The notes: generated by a model not told the origin, from the sequence alone. A DNA stretch of 33,372 nt from Bacteroidaceae bacterium (GCA_017453465.1 JAFTEV010000072.1:1-33372), one strand, 5' to 3'. Counted from the stretch's first letter, positions 1-7,195 are shown. A program made the numbers and translations.

Positions 1-79
1 ACCTCAAGTCGCATCGTGGGGTAAGGGGATGGTGGCTACATATTGATGTTGTGCTGTTGCTTTTTACTGAAAGCTGCTA

Positions 80-649
80 CTAACGACTCATAAATCTACC
101 CTTAATCGTGTATTGGATGATAGTTGCGGATTTTAGGTTTATTTCATATCGAATTTTCTTGATGCCTTTTGACAATTCTTGCATTTGCTCGTCTGTAACA
201 TCAAATGAGATTATTGCAGGATATAAAGTTACTGTAACACCTAATGCCGACCTGACAATAGGTAGAAAATCATCATTCGCATAAGTTACTACACAATCCA
301 ATCGACTATCATCCCCCAATTTAACAAGGAAGGGAGAATTTTTTTTAACATGAATGGCATAGTTCCTCCACGTAAAGAAGTTAATACGATAAACAACTTT
401 ATCACCTTGCCCTAAAGCAACCATTCCTATATATAAATCAGACTTGGGAGTCGTGCTGTTAGTTACACGATGTGCGCCACAAACTTGGCGAAATCCATCA
501 CTATTGACAGCGTCATCCCATACTCCAACCTTATTCTTTTGAGGATTCCAAGTTGTCTTGAACATTTGATCAATGGCTTTCTGAGTTAGTTGAGCCTTTA
601 CTGATGATAGGCACAATACACATACAATGAATAAAAAAATCTTTCTCAT
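80..649 (-). CDS. Secreted protein of unknown function
   Basis: A 189-residue protein. The N-terminus (MRKIFLFIVCVLCLSSVKAQ) is a clear Sec signal peptide that probably ends at Ala-Gln, so the mature part should lie in the periplasm or outer envelope. I see no lipobox cysteine, catalytic motif or further membrane span. The mature part looks mixed alpha/beta, with alternating hydrophobic stretches in its second half. I do not recognise a family. The next gene upstream (698-1114) also encodes a small exported protein on the same strand, so the two may share a transcript. They lie just outside the candidate small RNA at 1192-1322, so they could be cargo of the phage-like element or plain host genes. 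Confidence 0.7.
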   Translation of the reverse strand: MRKIFLFIVCVLCLSSVKAQLTQKAIDQMFKTTWNPQKNKVGVWDDAVNSDGFRQVCGAHRVTNSTTPKSDLYIGMVALGQGDKVVYRINFFTWRNYAIHVKKNSPFLVKLGDDSRLDCVVTYANDDFLPIVRSALGVTVTLYPAIISFDVTDEQMQELSKGIKKIRYEINLKSATIIQYTIKGRFMSR

Positions 650-697
650 ATGATAAAAAATTTAGATATAATAATCATCATAAAATCTCTTTGAATT

Positions 698-1114
698 TCA
701 GAAACTAACGGCAATCCTTCCAGCCGAAGCCTCTAAAAGTACACCTGAACGGAACTGGTAATTAATACTTACAAGTTCCATCAATCCACCAACAGCAATA
801 ATACTACACCCCACTGCCACGGGAGTCTGCTTTCCTTTACTCAATGCACAAACAATGCCACCAGTGGCACCAGTACAAATAGCACCTATCCTCCACATTG
901 CTGATCGCCGTTGGAATTTTCCGGCCTTTGCAATTAGTTCCGGAAACGTGGAATGGCCAATATCATAGCGTGTCGAAGTATCAATCTTCAGGTCAACCAC
1001 TTTCGTTGAATCAGAACTTGTATGACTACGTTCTTTGCGAACAGTGTACTGCTGGGCATTTACAGACACACCCATACCTACTACAAGCATCAACAATACT
1101 AACAATTTTTTCAT
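698..1114 (-). CDS. Small exported or membrane protein of unknown function
   Basis: A 138-residue protein with a signal peptide (MKKLLVLLMLVVGMGVSVNAQ), then a polar segment and a glycine/alanine-rich hydrophobic region at about residues 73-112 that could form one or two membrane helices. It ends in a short beta-like tail (INYQFRSGVLLEASAGRIAVSF). This layout is common among small Bacteroidales envelope proteins, but I cannot name the family. It lies 48 bp upstream of the secreted protein at 80-649 and could be co-transcribed with it. No consensus promoter is visible just upstream. The small RNA predicted at 1192-1322 ends about 80 bp upstream in the same direction, so read-through could reach this gene. 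Confidence 0.65.
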   Translation of the reverse strand: MKKLLVLLMLVVGMGVSVNAQQYTVRKERSHTSSDSTKVVDLKIDTSTRYDIGHSTFPELIAKAGKFQRRSAMWRIGAICTGATGGIVCALSKGKQTPVAVGCSIIAVGGLMELVSINYQFRSGVLLEASAGRIAVSF

Positions 1115-1191
1115 AATCTAGTAATGCGTTTCGGGAGTGCGTCGGTTTTTCCAGTGCATCCCTCCACATGATTCTAACAGTTTATTACTTC

Positions 1192-1322
1192 AAAAAAAAC
1201 GAAAACCCGAAAGCCTTATGAGACTCACAATTTCAGTAAGGATTTGGAAAGTCAAGATACGATTTGAAATCGAAATCTGACAACCAACAGGGAGGGGAAA
1301 CCCTCCCACCTTCGGGTTTTCG
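1192..1322 (-). ncRNA. Candidate structured small RNA with its own promoter and terminator
   Basis: A consensus promoter (1326-1357) points left and should start transcription near 1320. The transcript would begin with one arm of a perfect 12-bp inverted repeat (TTCGGGTTTTCG at 1311-1322) and end with the other arm (CGAAAACCCGAA at 1200-1211), followed by eight U residues (1192-1199). Inside the closing stem lie three possible hairpins: 1290-1307 (GGGAGGG/CCCTCCC, four-base loop), 1257-1277 (imperfect) and 1214-1241 (CCTTA..TAAGG). This gives a multibranched RNA of about 125 nt with no substantial ORF. It matches no RNA family I recognise. It is divergent from the RHH-like gene at 1367, and its promoter sits in that gene's leader. 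Confidence 0.6.
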
Positions 1323-1325
1323 CCG

Positions 1326-1357
1326 CAAAGATAATCAAAACTTTTCAATCCAACAAA
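1326..1357 (-). promoter_or_regulatory. Consensus Bacteroidetes promoter for the small RNA
   Basis: On the minus strand, TTTG (1354-1357), a 20-base spacer and TATCTTTG (1326-1333) match the Bacteroidetes primary sigma consensus. It fires left into the candidate RNA and lies within 10-40 bp of the divergent RHH gene start, so the two could affect each other. Confidence 0.7.
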
Positions 1358-1366
1358 AAACTCATT

Positions 1367-1561
1367 ATGGAAATCATTGCAGAAATCGAAAAGAATCCCA
1401 CACATGGCGGAGCAAGGCCTGGTGCAGGGAGAAAGCGCAAAGGAGTATTCTACTATGGATTCCGTGCCAGGCAAGAAGTACACGACATCCTCAAATCCGT
1501 CGAAGGCTCTAAAGCCGACTTCATCAACGAATGCATCCTGAAAGCCGCTGGAAGGCTCTAA
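1367..1561 (+). CDS. Small RHH-like DNA-binding protein of mobile elements
   Basis: A 64-residue basic protein. It has a flexible N-terminus with the motif GGARPGAGRKRKG, then a strand and two helices (residues about 29-62). That layout fits a ribbon-helix-helix fold, as in CopG-type repressors. GGARPGAGRK-type N-termini are frequent on small proteins of Bacteroidales phages and mobile elements. The likely role is DNA binding and autoregulation; the target is unknown. The leader overlaps the promoter of the divergent small RNA, so it may control that RNA. A hairpin terminator follows at 1598-1641. A longer ORF on the same strand at 1264 is in another frame and has no such features. Confidence 0.65.
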   Translation: MEIIAEIEKNPTHGGARPGAGRKRKGVFYYGFRARQEVHDILKSVEGSKADFINECILKAAGRL

Positions 1562-1597
1562 AATCACTGTTTTCATGCGTCAATCATTCTGATTTGT

Positions 1598-1641
1598 ACG
1601 GGGCGGTCGCGTCGATGGGCGGCCAGCCCCGTCATTTTTTT
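1598..1641 (+). terminator. Terminator after the RHH-like gene
   Basis: ACGGGGC (1598-1604) pairs with GCCCCGT (1626-1632), with further GC-rich pairing inside the loop, followed by seven T residues (1635-1641). It ends the rightward unit starting at 1367. Confidence 0.7.
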
Positions 1642-1706
1642 ACTCAATGCCGACCCCTCCCCACGGGAAAAAGAATAAACCGCATCTTCATTATTTCTCT
1701 CATTTT

Positions 1707-1738
1707 TTTGTACATTAAAAAAAATTTATGTACCTTTG
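1707..1738 (+). promoter_or_regulatory. Consensus Bacteroidetes promoter
   Basis: TTTG (1707-1710), a 20-base spacer and TACCTTTG (1731-1738) on the plus strand match the consensus. It drives the genes at 1773 and 2017, and its start site (about 1745) fits a start codon at 1773 better than one at 1728. Confidence 0.75.
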
Positions 1739-1772
1739 CAACGTCGAAATAAAAGAAGTAAAAAGCAAGCAG

Positions 1773-1973
1773 ATGGACAAACAAGAACTAAAAAAGCAAA
1801 TTCTCCACAGGCTAATGGAATTGAAAGCCGAAGACCAAATGAACAGATTTGTCTTCACAGAATTGGCAAACGAGAATTACAAAGACCTGAGAATGGATGA
1901 AGTACTCGACTTCGCCAATGACATCCAAAAAGAAGTCGAGAGACTCGAACAACTTCTGAAAGAACTTGATTAA
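1773..1973 (+). CDS. Small coiled-coil protein of unknown function
   Basis: A 66-residue, charged, mostly helical protein beginning MDKQELKKQI. The reading frame is open from 1728, but the promoter -7 box covers that codon, so the ATG at 1773 is chosen. The C-terminal third (residues about 47-65) has leucines in heptad-like spacing and could form a coiled coil for dimerisation. No catalytic or DNA-binding motif is evident. It is followed after 43 bp by a DUF5053-like gene and shares its promoter and terminator, forming a two-gene rightward operon that converges on the terminase operon. Confidence 0.6.
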   Translation: MDKQELKKQILHRLMELKAEDQMNRFVFTELANENYKDLRMDEVLDFANDIQKEVERLEQLLKELD

Positions 1974-2016
1974 CAAACCAGCCCTCCCTTCTGGAAGGGC
2001 ATAAAAAACACCTGAT

Positions 2017-2427
2017 ATGAGCAACTTTGACAAAGACATGAAAAAGCTGGAAAAGCTTTACAAGGAACATAAACAAGAAGAATTTACGGCACATTTCACA
2101 CAGATGAAGGAAAAATACCCATCCGAAGACTTCGGCGCAATCATGCTCAAATTCGTGAAAGGGAACTACCAACAGATGAAGGAGGAAGTGCAGGAACTGG
2201 CGGGCACAATAGAGCTTTACAAGCAAGTGGAGCCATTCAAGGAAATCGTGCCTTTCAAGTACATTGCGGAACACTACTTCGGAAAAAGTGCAGCATGGCT
2301 CACCCAACGTATCAAGGGAACCCCTGTTCGCGGCAGAATCTACACGCTGAAGCCGGCAGAAATCGACACCTTCAACACGGCCCTGCACGACATCGGTGCA
2401 AGACTTGGCTCCATTTCTATTTGTTAA
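2017..2427 (+). CDS. DUF5053-like protein
   Basis: A 136-residue protein, lysine-rich and helical at its N-terminus, with a C-terminal domain holding the pattern YIAEHYFGKSAAWLTQRIKG and then a segment (TLKPAEIDTFNTALHDIG) that looks like a winged or helix-turn-helix fold. From memory this matches DUF5053, a family common in Bacteroides genomes and elements; the function is unknown but DNA binding is plausible. A shorter relative sits at 6578-6859 on the other strand in the same element, sharing YF-x-KS-x-W-x-x-Q[RK]. It is the second gene of the promoter at 1707 and is followed by a strong terminator. Confidence 0.7.
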   Translation: MSNFDKDMKKLEKLYKEHKQEEFTAHFTQMKEKYPSEDFGAIMLKFVKGNYQQMKEEVQELAGTIELYKQVEPFKEIVPFKYIAEHYFGKSAAWLTQRIKGTPVRGRIYTLKPAEIDTFNTALHDIGARLGSISIC

Positions 2428-2448
2428 AACTGATTTATTTCGACACCC

Positions 2449-2482
2449 AGCCCCACGGATTGATCCATCCGTGGGGCTTTCT
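2449..2482 (+). terminator. Strong rho-independent terminator
   Basis: AGCCCCACGGAT (2449-2460) and ATCCGTGGGGCT (2467-2478) form a 12-bp perfect stem with a 6-base loop, then TT-CT. It ends the rightward operon 1773-2427. Confidence 0.8.
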
Positions 2483-2530
2483 GTCTCAGTCCCTCCCCTT
2501 ATCCGCCACGTTAGGTTATATCAGCCATTA

Positions 2531-2611
2531 TTTAACATTTCAAGCACAAAAACCCTATGAATAAGCCAGGCAGTGAACTGAATAGTTACCCCTAAAAACA
2601 GAAATGTTAAA
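2531..2611. repeat. 11-bp inverted repeat in the convergent intergenic region
   Basis: TTTAACATTTC (2531-2541) and GAAATGTTAAA (2601-2611) are perfect inverted repeats separated by 59 bases. The left arm and its flank (TTTAACATTT, AGCACAAAAA) recur almost unchanged at 7180-7204. The region 2483-2749 otherwise holds only a terminator (2645-2675) and no gene I can support. Confidence 0.5.
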
Positions 2612-2644
2612 GAAACCCAATAAAAAGACAACAAAAAGAAATTC

Positions 2645-2675
2645 AAAAAAGTAACATCCGCAGTGACGTTACTTT
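2645..2675 (-). terminator. Terminator of the terminase operon
   Basis: Read on the minus strand, AAAGTAAC and GTTACTTT (plus coordinates 2668-2675 and 2648-2655) form an 8-bp stem with a 12-base loop followed by a run of T (complement of 2645-2650). It lies about 235 bp downstream of the large terminase stop codon and faces the rightward genes. Confidence 0.6.
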
Positions 2676-2749
2676 CCTAAACACTCCCAGAGTCAATACC
2701 GACGTGCCCTATTCTCAGATTCACCCTTTTTCGCACCCAAAAAGGAAAT

Positions 2750-2887
2750 ATGACAGGCAATCACACACCTTCGGCCAATAAAAAGTGTGAGTCCTGCTAC
2801 AAAAAAAGGTGCGAACCATCGCGGTCAGCACCCTCCAAAGAATTTAGAAAAAATGAAACCATTGAACCTATACATAGGGCACAGTGA
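2750..2887 (+). CDS. Possible 45-residue protein with clustered cysteines
   Basis: ATG at 2750 has a good ribosome site (AAAGGAAAT) just upstream, which is unusual here, and opens a frame of 45 codons. The product holds C-x-x-C-x4-C (CESCYKKRC) with basic residues, like a small zinc knuckle, then a polar tail. It lies between two convergent operons and has no obvious promoter. The cysteine spacing and ribosome site are the only support; it could be chance. Confidence 0.3.
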   Translation: MTGNHTPSANKKCESCYKKRCEPSRSAPSKEFRKNETIEPIHRAQ

Positions 2888-2909
2888 CATGAAGTCATGC
2901 TCCTTGCCG

Positions 2910-4634
2910 TCAGAATCTTGCAGGGACGAATGAAATGGAATCCTTCAGCAGGTCGCCGTACTTGGTCCAGATACGTTTGTCCACCACGTCTCCAAAGTGG
3001 GTGGCCTCTTCTGGCAATACGGAGTCATTGCGTTCTGCACGTTTGTCCTTTTCAAACTTTCCGTCTCGTTGCCTTACACGAGTGTTGTTCATCGATATGA
3101 GGATGTATTTGCACTTTGTTGCATTGAATCGTTTCAGCGGGAAGCGTATGTCCGTTTCTGCCAGTATCTGCGACCAAAGCAGAAACTTGTCATGTTGCGG
3201 TGGTTCCATGCCTCGGTGGGTGAACTGTTCTACTGTCCATCCCTGTTTTTCCAGACGGGCGACGGCAATCTGATTGTATGTCCGTTTACTGTTGGCACGT
3301 CGTGCATCGCCATAACGGTCACGGTAGAACCTAACCACCTTGCAAGGGTGATGCCTGTAGTAGTGGCAGAATTTATCAATAAGCGCATTGATTTCAGTGT
3401 CGTCCTCGTCGTCACGCCGCACGAAGAACTCATTGATGGTGTTGTCCACCGTCCTGCCTATGACCGTGTACTTGTTTACGAAGTCGTAGTCAGAAGGCTG
3501 TGCCACCTCCATAAAGCTTGCTGCGCTTCCCCAGTCGAAGCAAATCTCCAAAGGTTTATTAGGGTTGCAGTCCAGGTCAAACCGTGAATCCAGCTGTGCC
3601 AGCTGCTGCCAGGAGTATTCGGTGTCCTCCGCGAAATCACGTATGAAATGGTCATTCGTAGCATTGTAGTACTTATGCCGCTCATCTATCTTGTAATAGC
3701 AATTATCCACACGGTCAATTACATAGTTCAAGATTTCTATCATGAACGACAACTTCTCCATTACCTTGTACTGGTTGATGATATACTGCATTCCCACATT
3801 GGCGATGTTGTCAAAGATGGAAGCCAGCACAAACAGAGTCCCGTCGCTGGAGACAAACGGTGTGATGGTGCGCCTGAGCCGGATGCACTCATTCCAGACC
3901 TCTCGGAAAAGCTGCAGGTCACCCTGCATTTTCGCATCGATAAGGACGAGATAAAGCTTCACCACTTTATTCCATACGTCAAAGAGCTGCACACCCCGCT
4001 CCTGCTCATAATACTTGGCTGGCTCCAACAGCCACTTCTGTTCAGGCTCATAAGGCATGGATGACAGGAACGTGTTACCATGGTGCTTATATACAGGGCA
4101 GCGCGACAGCCTTCCGAACTTGTCCTCATTACCACGGTTCGTAGGTGCCACCTCCTGGTCAAACTGTTCCTTGTCCAGTGTCTGTGCCTCGTCGGTAATA
4201 TTGTAATCCGCAGACGGGCCACGCGAGTTCCCGTCCTGAGTAAGGATGTACAGGCAGTGACCATTGCTGAAGGTGATGCAGTGCTCGTATGAAAGGATGT
4301 GTTCGTATGGGCGGAACCATCCGTCAGGAGGTGTCCGGCAAACAACATAGTCACCACTTTTAGTTTTAGGGTCATACCGCTTATAGCCCAATGTTTCCAG
4401 CATTTTGAAGGTGGAAGGCAGCGTCTTGGTGAGCGCCTGACCATAAGTTGCCTGTGCCATGGTAGTCACACCACGCGGCATCATGCGCACATTCTCGTCC
4501 ACTTCTGCCCCCACGATGTACGATTTGCCTGTGCCACGGCTCCAAATGATGTATTTGTGCCTGGCACGCATCAGCTGGTACATTGCCTGAGCCGGATTCA
4601 CCGTGATGCTTTCCTCCCAAACGCTTTCTTCCAT
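2910..4634 (-). CDS. Phage terminase large subunit
   Basis: A 574-residue DNA-packaging motor. The N-terminal ATPase has a Walker A at residues 31-38 (WSRGTGKS) and a Walker B ending in ITDEA at about 146-150. The C-terminal half has nuclease features: an acidic FDWG after the linker, DRYGD further on, and the family signature THFGDVVDK near the end. In tailed phages this enzyme docks on the portal, translocates DNA into the prohead and cuts it. It is the last gene of the leftward operon, 7 bp after the small ORF at 4642. Portal normally follows terminase, but here a terminator follows and no portal gene is seen. Length and motifs look intact. Confidence 0.9.
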   Translation of the reverse strand: MEESVWEESITVNPAQAMYQLMRARHKYIIWSRGTGKSYIVGAEVDENVRMMPRGVTTMAQATYGQALTKTLPSTFKMLETLGYKRYDPKTKSGDYVVCRTPPDGWFRPYEHILSYEHCITFSNGHCLYILTQDGNSRGPSADYNITDEAQTLDKEQFDQEVAPTNRGNEDKFGRLSRCPVYKHHGNTFLSSMPYEPEQKWLLEPAKYYEQERGVQLFDVWNKVVKLYLVLIDAKMQGDLQLFREVWNECIRLRRTITPFVSSDGTLFVLASIFDNIANVGMQYIINQYKVMEKLSFMIEILNYVIDRVDNCYYKIDERHKYYNATNDHFIRDFAEDTEYSWQQLAQLDSRFDLDCNPNKPLEICFDWGSAASFMEVAQPSDYDFVNKYTVIGRTVDNTINEFFVRRDDEDDTEINALIDKFCHYYRHHPCKVVRFYRDRYGDARRANSKRTYNQIAVARLEKQGWTVEQFTHRGMEPPQHDKFLLWSQILAETDIRFPLKRFNATKCKYILISMNNTRVRQRDGKFEKDKRAERNDSVLPEEATHFGDVVDKRIWTKYGDLLKDSISFVPARF

Positions 4635-4641
4635 CTATAGC

Positions 4642-4857
4642 TCAGAAACGTTCCAGTATCAGATAATTCTTCCCGTTCCTGCTGACAGGCTTGAAACGGC
4701 TGTGTCCAATATCCCGAACCAATCTTTCGCCATCCTGCGGCGTAAACTTCTCCGTCACCGTAAGCAGCACCTTGTCCTCTGTGATGGTGATAGCCTCAAT
4801 GCCCTTTCTGTCCATCAAGTACTTCACCAATGCCTTGTTTGTCTTTCTGGGTATCAT
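4642..4857 (-). CDS. Small phage protein between the terminase genes
   Basis: A 71-residue basic protein (starts MIPRKTNKALVKYL) with an apparent alpha-beta-beta-alpha-beta order and no known motif. It lies 7 bp upstream of the large terminase and about 40 bp downstream of the putative small terminase, so it is surely co-expressed with packaging. The 40-bp gap upstream is AT-rich and contains a duplicated AATAAAATAG motif. It may be a packaging accessory, but I cannot assign a family. Confidence 0.6.
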   Translation of the reverse strand: MIPRKTNKALVKYLMDRKGIEAITITEDKVLLTVTEKFTPQDGERLVRDIGHSRFKPVSRNGKNYLILERF

Positions 4858-4896
4858 TATGATAATAAAATAGTATTAGGTTTTAATAAAATAGCA

Positions 4897-5481
4897 CTAA
4901 GAATTAAAAATTTCTTCAGCTTCCATGTCCGACTCGATGGGTTGCAGCAAGGCATCCTGCACCTGCTGCAAATCTGCAGCGTCCAGCCCTCTCAACTTTT
5001 CCAGCGGAATATTGACCGAATGTCCAGCACCATTGTTTACCTGAATGTAGAACACGTTCTTCTCCATGCGGCGTGGATCTTCAGCCACAGCTGGTTTCTC
5101 GCCGATCATCTCACGTAACACTTTCTTGGCCGCATTCCAGTTCTTCAGGTCACCCTTCAGTTTACACTCACGAATCAGCTCCATCTGGTCTTTTATCATC
5201 CACGCAAACGACAACTCCCAGTCAAACGTGTGCTCCGTCTTGAACAACTGCTTGGCATGAGCAATATCCCGCCGCAACTGCGTCTTCGACATCCTATATT
5301 TCGCCTGCATCAACTTGACCACATGTCGCTCATCAGGATACTCATCAATCAGCCTGGCCGCAGCGACCACACGCTGAAACTCCGCCTCCAGACGTTCTGG
5401 CAGCGGATGCTCCTCTGGTGCAAGGATATGGGCCAGTATCTCGTCCGACCTGACATCCGACAAAGCAGGAATCCCTCTCAT
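4897..5481 (-). CDS. Probable terminase small subunit
   Basis: A 194-residue protein placed just upstream of the large terminase, the normal place for the DNA-recognition subunit. Residues about 66-85 (YRMSKTQLRRDIAHAKQLF) look like a helix-turn-helix, followed by a long amphipathic helical region and a C-terminal tail that could bind the large subunit. Small terminases form rings that recognise the pac or cos site. The call rests on position and the helix-turn-helix rather than clear similarity; a general phage DNA-binding protein is the alternative. Confidence 0.55.
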   Translation of the reverse strand: MRGIPALSDVRSDEILAHILAPEEHPLPERLEAEFQRVVAAARLIDEYPDERHVVKLMQAKYRMSKTQLRRDIAHAKQLFKTEHTFDWELSFAWMIKDQMELIRECKLKGDLKNWNAAKKVLREMIGEKPAVAEDPRRMEKNVFYIQVNNGAGHSVNIPLEKLRGLDAADLQQVQDALLQPIESDMEAEEIFNS

Positions 5482-5485
5482 ATCA

Positions 5486-5590
5486 TCACTTGTTCATGCT
5501 ATAAACCTGTTTCCGAAGAAAACTCAGCAGCTCTACCCGACACGCAGCCTTACCCGCAGGTTCCGAAAAAGTCACCAAGCGACAACCCAA
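5486..5590 (-). CDS. Possible 34-residue ORF, TTG start
   Basis: Directly after the stop of the 5591-6442 gene the frame stays open for 34 codons and ends 5 bp before the next ATG. The TTG start has a fair ribosome site (GGAAGGGG). The product (with FSEPAGKAACRVELLSFLRK) reads like real protein. It could be a tiny gene or a separated C-terminal piece of the upstream gene, since both share one frame split by a TGA. Confidence 0.3.
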   Translation of the reverse strand: MGCRLVTFSEPAGKAACRVELLSFLRKQVYSMNK

Positions 5591-6442
5591 TCACCCCTTC
5601 CGTGCAATGGCATACTGGAGACGCTCGACATCCTTTTTCAAGGCAGCAATCTCCGTCTCATACTTCACACGCTTGGGGCAATCAGGCAGCGGATTCGGCA
5701 CATCACCCTTCGTCTCCTGCTGATACTCCAGCAGGTTCGACTTGCGCAGAATCTTTGTCCTTGCACTCTTCAGCTGTTTCTGCAGCTCTTCCTTCGAGAG
5801 TTCCTCAAAGTCCGGAGCCTCCGTCTCCTCCACCACAGCAGCTGCATCCTTTGGCTCCTCATCAGCCAGCACCGCTTCCACAGCATCATCCTCAGGAATT
5901 GTGCCCTCGTCAAGAAAACCACTGACAAGCGGATACAACTTCTCCATTCTCGTAGTCAGCCTGTCAATCGCATCCGACAGGGTTCTACGCTCTGCCACAT
6001 GCTCATCATCGTTGCCTTCCGCCACCTTAGCCATTTTTCTGTGAGCCATCTCGCGCTCACGGTACATCCTGGCATATTCTATGATAGCTCTTCCAGCACC
6101 TGCAGGCGCATCCATCTCGCCAGCCTCCACCTTCATGCCCAGTTCATCCAGCGTCAGCCCCTTTTTCTCGTCCTCCTGCCCAAGTTCCTCCGGCTGCTGC
6201 CCATCGATCACGCCCAGTTCAGCATCCGTGTCCTCCACCTCACATCCGAAGAAACGCACATACTGTCTGATGTTCTCCACCAGATGCAACCTCGCGCCCT
6301 CACCCTCGTCGATGCTCTTCAGCCTACGCACAACACCAGGCTTGAATCCCGATGCCTCCAGAATCGCTACACCTTCGGCAAAATTACGACTTCTGGAATT
6401 CAGCCAGTCTATGGCCTTCTGTCTCTGATTACCGTTTACCAT
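5591..6442 (-). CDS. Phage protein of unknown function, upstream of terminase
   Basis: 283 residues from the ATG at 6442 (MVNGNQRQKAIDWLNSR); the frame is open further upstream, but that extension crosses a terminator and reads as non-coding. Residues 1-70 look helical and folded (a pattern with FAEGVAILEASGFKPGVVRRL). The middle is rich in Glu, Asp and Ala and probably disordered, and the C-terminus (about 215-283) is a coiled coil. Proteins with this N-terminus occur, as I recall, ahead of terminase genes in Bacteroidales prophages. A packaging or DNA-binding scaffold role is possible, but nothing in the sequence proves it. It is not a portal: too short and of the wrong composition. Confidence 0.6.
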   Translation of the reverse strand: MVNGNQRQKAIDWLNSRSRNFAEGVAILEASGFKPGVVRRLKSIDEGEGARLHLVENIRQYVRFFGCEVEDTDAELGVIDGQQPEELGQEDEKKGLTLDELGMKVEAGEMDAPAGAGRAIIEYARMYREREMAHRKMAKVAEGNDDEHVAERRTLSDAIDRLTTRMEKLYPLVSGFLDEGTIPEDDAVEAVLADEEPKDAAAVVEETEAPDFEELSKEELQKQLKSARTKILRKSNLLEYQQETKGDVPNPLPDCPKRVKYETEIAALKKDVERLQYAIARKG

Positions 6443-6507
6443 AAGAATTGATATTTTAAGTAAAAAACCGCGCGAAGATAGTGCGAAAATCACTGCGGAC
6501 CATAGGA

Positions 6508-6543
6508 CAAAAAAAGCCCCGCATCCGAATAGATGTGGAGCCT
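6508..6543 (-). terminator. Terminator between the DUF5053-like gene and the terminase genes
   Basis: On the minus strand an imperfect stem (GGCTCC-ACATC with GATG-CGGGGC) ends in seven T residues (complement of 6509-6515). It separates the short unit 7085-6578 from the genes 6442-2910, which then need read-through or their own weak promoter. Confidence 0.55.
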
Positions 6544-6577
6544 GGTTGCACCGCCAGCCCAAGCGACGACTTCTTGT

Positions 6578-6859
6578 TCAATTAAACGGCGTACCAACTG
6601 CCGGGGCTTCAATGGTGTCAGCCGCACGCCGAATGCGGGCGGAGAGGTCAAGAAGAGCGCCACGCAACTGCGCCGCCTCGTCGGGAGTGAAGCCGCCCAC
6701 GCCTCCATTGCCGTCGATGCCATACATCTTCTGCTGAAACCAGGGCACGGACTTGTTGAAATACGTGCGCACTATCTCACGCCATGACACGGACAGATAG
6801 ATGTCCCTCATGCGCTGCTTCATGTCTGTGATTCGTTCCTGTTTTGTTGCTACTTCCAT
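6578..6859 (-). CDS. DUF5053-like protein, short form
   Basis: A 93-residue protein with an N-terminal helix and the core WREIVRTYFNKSVPWFQQKM, followed by a TPDEAAQLRGALLDLSARI helix. The core has the same YF-x-KS-x-W-x-x-Q[RK] pattern as the 136-residue protein at 2017-2427, so the two are paralogues within one element, read from opposite strands. A DNA-binding role fits the fold and position. It follows the 52-residue gene at 6927-7085, with a small hairpin between them, and is closed by the terminator at 6508-6543. Confidence 0.65.
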   Translation of the reverse strand: MEVATKQERITDMKQRMRDIYLSVSWREIVRTYFNKSVPWFQQKMYGIDGNGGVGGFTPDEAAQLRGALLDLSARIRRAADTIEAPAVGTPFN

Positions 6860-6926
6860 TGTTGTCTTGTTTTTGTGGTTATTTCTTATGGAAGGCTCTC
6901 CCCGAAGGGAGAACCGTCCGTTTGTT

Positions 6927-7085
6927 TCATTTTGGCATGTCCGTCATCCTTGCGAAGATGTCCTCTGCGTAGTCGAGGAGTTCAGGGTAGCCGTTGGGGT
7001 AACTGTTGCAGTAGTTTCTGATGGCCTCGATGAGTTCTGCCTCTTCTTGGCTCAGTTCCATCTTGATTTTGTCTCTTTTTGTCAT
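6927..7085 (-). CDS. 52-residue phage protein
   Basis: A short gene just downstream of a consensus promoter. The product (MTKRDKIKMELSQEEAELIE... ending RMTDMPK) is a compact acidic helical protein with a central IRNYCNSYPNGYPELLDYA segment. From memory, similar small proteins with a NSYPNGYPEL-like stretch are common in Bacteroidales prophages. Function unknown. It is the first gene of the unit 7085-6578; its stop overlaps an ATG of a 14-codon frame containing a hairpin, perhaps a leader for the next gene. Confidence 0.65.
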   Translation of the reverse strand: MTKRDKIKMELSQEEAELIEAIRNYCNSYPNGYPELLDYAEDIFARMTDMPK

Positions 7086-7113
7086 GGTTGGTACTTGCTT
7101 TAATTGAACACTG

Positions 7114-7172
7114 CAAAGTTACTAACTTTTTGGAAAGTAAACAAACCTTTTACTAATTATTTTGTTAGTAAA
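7114..7172 (-). promoter_or_regulatory. Consensus promoter with upstream palindromic operator
   Basis: TTTG (7142-7145), a 20-base spacer and TAACTTTG (7114-7121) on the minus strand match the consensus exactly. Immediately upstream lies a perfect inverted repeat, TTTACTAA (7149-7156) and TTAGTAAA (7165-7172), spaced by 8 bases. It abuts the -33 box, so it is a likely site for an activator or repressor of the second half of the leftward programme. Confidence 0.75.
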
Positions 7173-7195
7173 CGAAAGATTTAACATTTGAGCAC

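Noticed and set aside
1190-1576. 128-codon minus-strand ORF over the small RNA region
   Set aside because: It runs opposite the RHH gene and through the hairpins and the promoter; composition (Cys, Phe, Gly runs) does not look coding.
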